A DNA stretch of 8,103 nucleotides. Origin: JANQRV01 sp964533785 (GTDB lineage Bacteria; Bacteroidota; Bacteroidia; Chitinophagales; Saprospiraceae). How positions within the stretch are numbered: position 1 is the stretch's first letter; every line of letters starts with the position of its first letter. The stretch spans positions 1 through 8,103 of the forward strand of contig CAZHNG010000309.1 in NCBI GenBank assembly GCA_964533785.1, given 5' to 3'. A model generated the notes under the pieces. That model was not told the origin of the DNA, did no database searches, and was given only the letters and a program-made list of their open reading frames with translations. Below, piece by piece: positions 5,651 to 8,103 of the stretch. The position numbers were made by a program, and so were the translations under genes.

Positions 5651-6517
5651 ATGCGCCAATTAAAGATCACAAACAAAATTACCAGCCGTGAAAGTCTAGC
5701 GCTTGACAAATATCTGAATGATATTGGCAAGATTCCTATGCTCAGCGCTGACGATGAAGCAGAACTCGCACGACGTATACGGGAAGGTGATCAGGAAGCG
5801 CTTGACAAATTGACCCGCTCCAACCTTAGGTTTGTTGTTTCAGTCGCTAAGCAATACCAAAACCAGGGGCTCTCCCTTAGTGATCTCATCAATGAAGGTA
5901 ACGTAGGATTAATGAAAGCCGCCAAGCGGTTTGATGAAACCCGTGGTTTCAAATTTATTTCCTACGCCGTTTGGTGGATCCGCCAGTCTATTCTCCAAGC
6001 CATCGTAGAATATTCCCGGATCGTTCGCTTACCCTTAAACAAAGTGGGTTCCTATAATAAGGTGAACGAGGCTTACCTGTCTTTCGTCCAGGAATTCGAA
6101 AGAGAACCCACAAATGAAGAACTGGCAGAATTACTGAATATGACGCCTAAAGAAATTGCCGATATGCTTAAGGGCAATGGGCGACACCTATCCGTTGACG
6201 CCCCATTGAGCGGCGAAGACGGAGATTCTACCATGCTGGATGTCATTTCCAGTGAAGAAAATATGAGCCCTGACCTAAATCTGATGGAGCAATCCCTCAA
6301 AGAAGAAGTTCAACAGGGCTTATCTATCTTGACGCCGCGGGAAGTGGAAGTCCTTTCTTCCTATTACGGCCTCAATGGATATAAATCCCTCACCCTCGAA
6401 GAAATTGGTGAACTTTATGGCTTAACGCGCGAAAGAGTCCGCCAGATCAAAGAAAGAGCGATCCGCAGACTGCGTAAATCTTATAACCGCAATGCGCTAA
6501 AATCTTATCTTGGATAA
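5651..6517 (+). CDS. rpoD: Housekeeping RNA polymerase sigma factor, RpoD/SigA type
   Basis: This 288-residue primary sigma-70 factor directs core RNA polymerase to the -7/-33 promoters of Bacteroidota. Visible regions: 1.2 (about 16-48, SLALDKYLNDIG then EAELARRIREGD), region 2 (about 53-123, with NLRFVVSVAKQYQNQGLSL, DLINEGNVGLMKAAKRFD and RGFKFISYAVWWIRQSI), region 3 (about 130-210) and region 4 (about 224-277), where TLEEIGELYGLTRERVRQIK is the -35-type recognition helix-turn-helix. Region 1.1 and the long non-conserved insert of proteobacterial RpoD are absent, as usual in this phylum. The start MRQLKITNKIT and the end LKSYLG match Bacteroidota RpoD, so the gene is complete. The order rpsO-pnp-rpoD is, as I recall, found in other Bacteroidota. 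A strong terminator upstream means the gene needs its own promoter; no T-run terminator is visible after its TAA stop. Confidence 0.96.
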   Translation: MRQLKITNKITSRESLALDKYLNDIGKIPMLSADDEAELARRIREGDQEALDKLTRSNLRFVVSVAKQYQNQGLSLSDLINEGNVGLMKAAKRFDETRGFKFISYAVWWIRQSILQAIVEYSRIVRLPLNKVGSYNKVNEAYLSFVQEFEREPTNEELAELLNMTPKEIADMLKGNGRHLSVDAPLSGEDGDSTMLDVISSEENMSPDLNLMEQSLKEEVQQGLSILTPREVEVLSSYYGLNGYKSLTLEEIGELYGLTRERVRQIKERAIRRLRKSYNRNALKSYLG

Positions 6518-6519
6518 AA

Positions 6520-6550
6520 AGAGGCTATCTCATAAGTCAAGCTTTGCTTG
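6520..6550. other. Possible insertion-sequence end remnant after rpoD
   Basis: The motif GAGGCTATCTCATAAGTC at 6521-6538 resembles the GAGGCTGTCTCA-type terminal repeats that I recall from several transposon families. Only one end is present, with no transposase and no matching inverted end in the window. It runs into a small CAAGC-TTT-GCTTG hairpin (6538-6550). This rests on memory of a motif and is tentative. Confidence 0.2.
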
Positions 6551-6632
6551 GAGTTGGCAAAATTTTAATAAACAAATAGGAGAATAGGGAGATAGAATGT
6601 TCTGCTATTAATTCTAGGGTCCTGTGTTTTTA

Positions 6633-6657
6633 AGATGAAATTTTACGTATTTCATTT
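6633..6657. other. Small hairpin between convergent rpoD and permease genes
   Basis: ATGAAAT (6635-6641) pairs with ATTTCAT (6649-6655) around a 7-nt loop, extendable by a G-T and an A-T pair. It lies between two converging genes where a bidirectional terminator would be expected. However, neither strand has a T-run after the stem, so it is not a standard intrinsic terminator. Confidence 0.3.
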
Positions 6658-6668
6658 CTAAGACAATA

Positions 6669-7919
6669 TTACCTGGTTGTCACCTCACTCTCTGCCATTC
6701 GCCGTTCATAAGTTCGGATCAACATCGCGTACCAGATCACGCCAAACAGGTACAAGGCTACCGTAATTAGGAATATACTCACGTATTTAAACTCTAGTTG
6801 CCGCATCCATTGAAACAATTTCATGGAAATAAACCAGCTACCGGCCCAGATAGAGGCATTCAGGGCGGCAATGATCTCCTGGTTCTTTTTACCTACATAA
6901 TAAAGCATCAACTCGGATGTCATTGGCGAGGCTGCACTCATGAGCGGTTGCCTTACCACGTAAAATAAAATCGCCACGTAGACGGCAAAACGCCATTGAC
7001 TGTAATACTCCGTGGTCGCCAATAAAAACAGCGCCAGAACGGCCAACGACTGAAACAGTGTAATGGCGATCCGGTAGCCAAATCGACGGCGGATATACGG
7101 CATGAAGATCATCGTAATCGCAACCAGTAAAAAGGTTAAAGCACCAATTACCGAAAAAGCATTTGATGGTAGTCCGTGTACATTGAGGAAAAACAGGTTG
7201 ATGACGGGGATGGTAAACCCTGCTCCAATGGCGATCAGTGAGGTAGGGATCAATGCCCGGAAAATGGTAACCCAGTCGTAGTCGAATAAAACACGGTGAA
7301 AGGGAATCCTGTCGGACAACCGTTCCTCCACTTTGGTGGTAGCGACGTAGTACAAACTAAAGAACGATAACATCGAGACGATCAGTAAAACGGTTTTCTC
7401 ATCGAATAGATCGGGGGCCAGGCTGTTCAGGATGTAGTTAGCCACACCAATAATACAGATGGTTACGCTGAAGGATAAAAAGGAAAGCGAAATCGCTTCT
7501 GAATGATGTTGAGGCTTCGCATTGAGTAAAATATAAGGCAAGATGGTGATTTGAATACAGGCATACCCAATTCCCCAAATACCAACGGCAAAATACAACA
7601 AAGTGTCCCATTGGAATTCTACACACCAAATGATCAAATTAGAAAATAAAGGTACGATTAGAGCAGCAGCATAAAAGAATGGCTTCAGCCTTCTACCTTT
7701 GATGAAAAGACCAATGGGAAATGCCAGTAAGCCTACCGCAAAAAAACGATAAGCCAGTATTTCTGCGACCTCGTAGTCTGCGTACCCTTCTGCTACCATG
7801 TAGTAATTTAATAACAGGAAAAAGGCGGTATTCACCGATTGAAGGAAAAATTGAGCGAGTACGATCTTTTTGATATGCGGTTCAACATTCTTATAACCGT
7901 TGATAATAGTTCTTAGCAT
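6669..7919 (-). CDS. Major facilitator superfamily permease, 12 TM, substrate unknown
   Basis: This 416-residue inner-membrane protein has about twelve hydrophobic helices, at roughly 16-38, 53-75, 81-101, 107-131, 143-166, 176-194, 220-241, 255-275, 282-302, 308-327, 345-368 and 377-400. There is a central cytoplasmic loop at about 195-216 (KVEERLSDRIPFHRVLFDYD). Basic clusters mark the cytoplasmic side between TM2 and TM3 (IKGRRLKP, a worn form of MFS motif A) and between TM8 and TM9 (YIRRRFGYR), with the spacing expected of two six-helix halves. IGAGFTIPVINLFF at 231-244 resembles an MFS TM7 segment. There is no signal peptide and no extra domain. MFS proteins move small solutes by uniport, symport or antiport; nothing here or in the neighbours shows which solute, or whether it is uptake or efflux. 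The gene converges on rpoD and starts at the ATG at 7919. No convincing promoter was found. Confidence 0.85.
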   Translation of the reverse strand: MLRTIINGYKNVEPHIKKIVLAQFFLQSVNTAFFLLLNYYMVAEGYADYEVAEILAYRFFAVGLLAFPIGLFIKGRRLKPFFYAAALIVPLFSNLIIWCVEFQWDTLLYFAVGIWGIGYACIQITILPYILLNAKPQHHSEAISLSFLSFSVTICIIGVANYILNSLAPDLFDEKTVLLIVSMLSFFSLYYVATTKVEERLSDRIPFHRVLFDYDWVTIFRALIPTSLIAIGAGFTIPVINLFFLNVHGLPSNAFSVIGALTFLLVAITMIFMPYIRRRFGYRIAITLFQSLAVLALFLLATTEYYSQWRFAVYVAILFYVVRQPLMSAASPMTSELMLYYVGKKNQEIIAALNASIWAGSWFISMKLFQWMRQLEFKYVSIFLITVALYLFGVIWYAMLIRTYERRMAESEVTTR

Positions 7920-8018
7920 AAATCTCTGTCAGTTTGTTGGGTAAGGTTTACTTAGAATAGACTTGTTCGGCGGGTCATGAACGAGCGAAAGTGAAGCAAA
8001 TTTTATGCTGAACGAGGC
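7920..8018. other. Leader region of the permease gene
   Basis: No gene is called here. On the minus strand TAAAATTTG (8005-7997) looks like a -7 box with one extra base, but the nearest TTTTTTG upstream (8024-8018) is only 12 nt away and belongs to a terminator, so I do not call a promoter. TGAACGAG is repeated directly at 7978-7985 and 8009-8016. Confidence 0.3.
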
Positions 8019-8056
8019 AAAAAATGCAGGCGATGCCAAAGCATCGGCGTCCCGCA
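8019..8056 (-). terminator. Minus-strand intrinsic terminator near the right edge
   Basis: Read on the minus strand, TGCGGG (8056-8051) pairs with CCTGCA (8030-8025) with one G-U wobble. After a 4-nt bulge CGATGC (8046-8041) pairs with GCATCG (8036-8031) around a TTTG loop. Six T (8024-8019) follow directly. On the plus strand the wobble becomes an A-C mismatch and no T-run follows, so the orientation is minus. A gene transcribed leftward into the window would end here. Confidence 0.6.
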
Positions 8057-8076
8057 GAAATTGCCATTGGCAGCAA

Positions 8077-8103
8077 TTAAAAATTAACATAAGTGTAGTC
8101 GAT
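8077..8103 (-). CDS. Possible C-terminal end of an unidentified gene (partial)
   Basis: One minus-strand frame entering from the right edge reads IDYTYVNF and then TAA at 8079-8077, about 20 nt before the minus-strand terminator. Alternating aromatic and polar residues with a final Phe are typical of outer-membrane beta-barrel proteins, which are abundant in Bacteroidota. Eight codons without a stop are no evidence by themselves; the terminator and its direction carry the case. The family cannot be named from this fragment. A small hairpin (AATTGC 8059-8064 with GCAATT 8073-8078) overlaps the stop. Confidence 0.3.
   Translation of the reverse strand: MDYTYVNF

Noticed and set aside
6538..6550. 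CAAGC-TTT-GCTTG hairpin as the rpoD terminator
   Set aside because: The stem has only 5 bp and no T-run follows.
7438..7629. 63-residue minus-strand ORF inside the permease gene
   Set aside because: It is in another frame of the same strand, inside a continuous 12-TM protein, with no support of its own.
7929..8090. 53-residue minus-strand ORF upstream of the permease
   Set aside because: It runs straight through the stable minus-strand terminator hairpin and its T-run, has an unconvincing composition, and is most simply a chance open frame or part of a dispersed repeat.
8005..8103. Plus-strand ORF open to the right edge (MLNEAKNAGDAKASA...)
   Set aside because: It also crosses the terminator hairpin, has no promoter in view, and is only 33 codons long. 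The minus-strand reading with a terminator explains the region better, though more sequence could change this.

Overview
The window is from a member of the Bacteroidota, most likely a Saprospirales-type lineage; the phylum is secure and the order is a guess. The sigma factor is the short Bacteroidota RpoD of 288 residues with no region 1.1. The EtfB has the RIPNMRGIMMAKRKPLNVVE block and LLHEEEKVI-type tail that I know from this phylum. No gene has a convincing Shine-Dalgarno sequence, and the leaders just before the starts are A-rich instead. Three of the plus-strand genes are preceded by a TAnTTTTG box, which fits the TAnnTTTG -7 element of Bacteroidota.

Layout. Bases 1-326 are a hierarchical tandem array built from 7-nt and 9-nt words arranged in a 62-bp super-unit; it runs off the left edge. 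A small TPR protein gene follows on the minus strand (393-716). It is divergent from the electron transfer flavoprotein operon etfB-etfA (833-2551). A short perfect palindrome overlaps the likely etfB -7 box. Next come rpsO (2622-2903, with its own perfect-stem terminator), pnp (3253-5421, with a roughly 100-nt leader and a strong terminator) and rpoD (5651-6517), all on the plus strand. A 12-TM MFS permease gene (6669-7919, minus) converges on rpoD. At the right edge a strand-specific intrinsic terminator on the minus strand suggests that another minus-strand gene ends there; only its last 8 codons would be visible.

How the genes fit together. EtfA and EtfB form one heterodimeric flavoprotein that carries electrons from acyl-CoA and related dehydrogenases to the quinone pool. 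rpsO, pnp and rpoD are core expression genes: ribosome assembly, RNA decay and the housekeeping sigma factor. The terminators show that they are mainly separate transcription units despite being collinear. The TPR protein and the permease are the only genes without a defined substrate or partner.

Apart from the tandem array the window is mostly ordinary housekeeping sequence. I found no defence system, CRISPR array, complete mobile element or obviously new gene cluster. The points worth a second look are the 7/9-nt array, the etfB dyad, the alternative hairpins in the pnp leader, the right-edge terminator, and a possible insertion-sequence remnant after rpoD.
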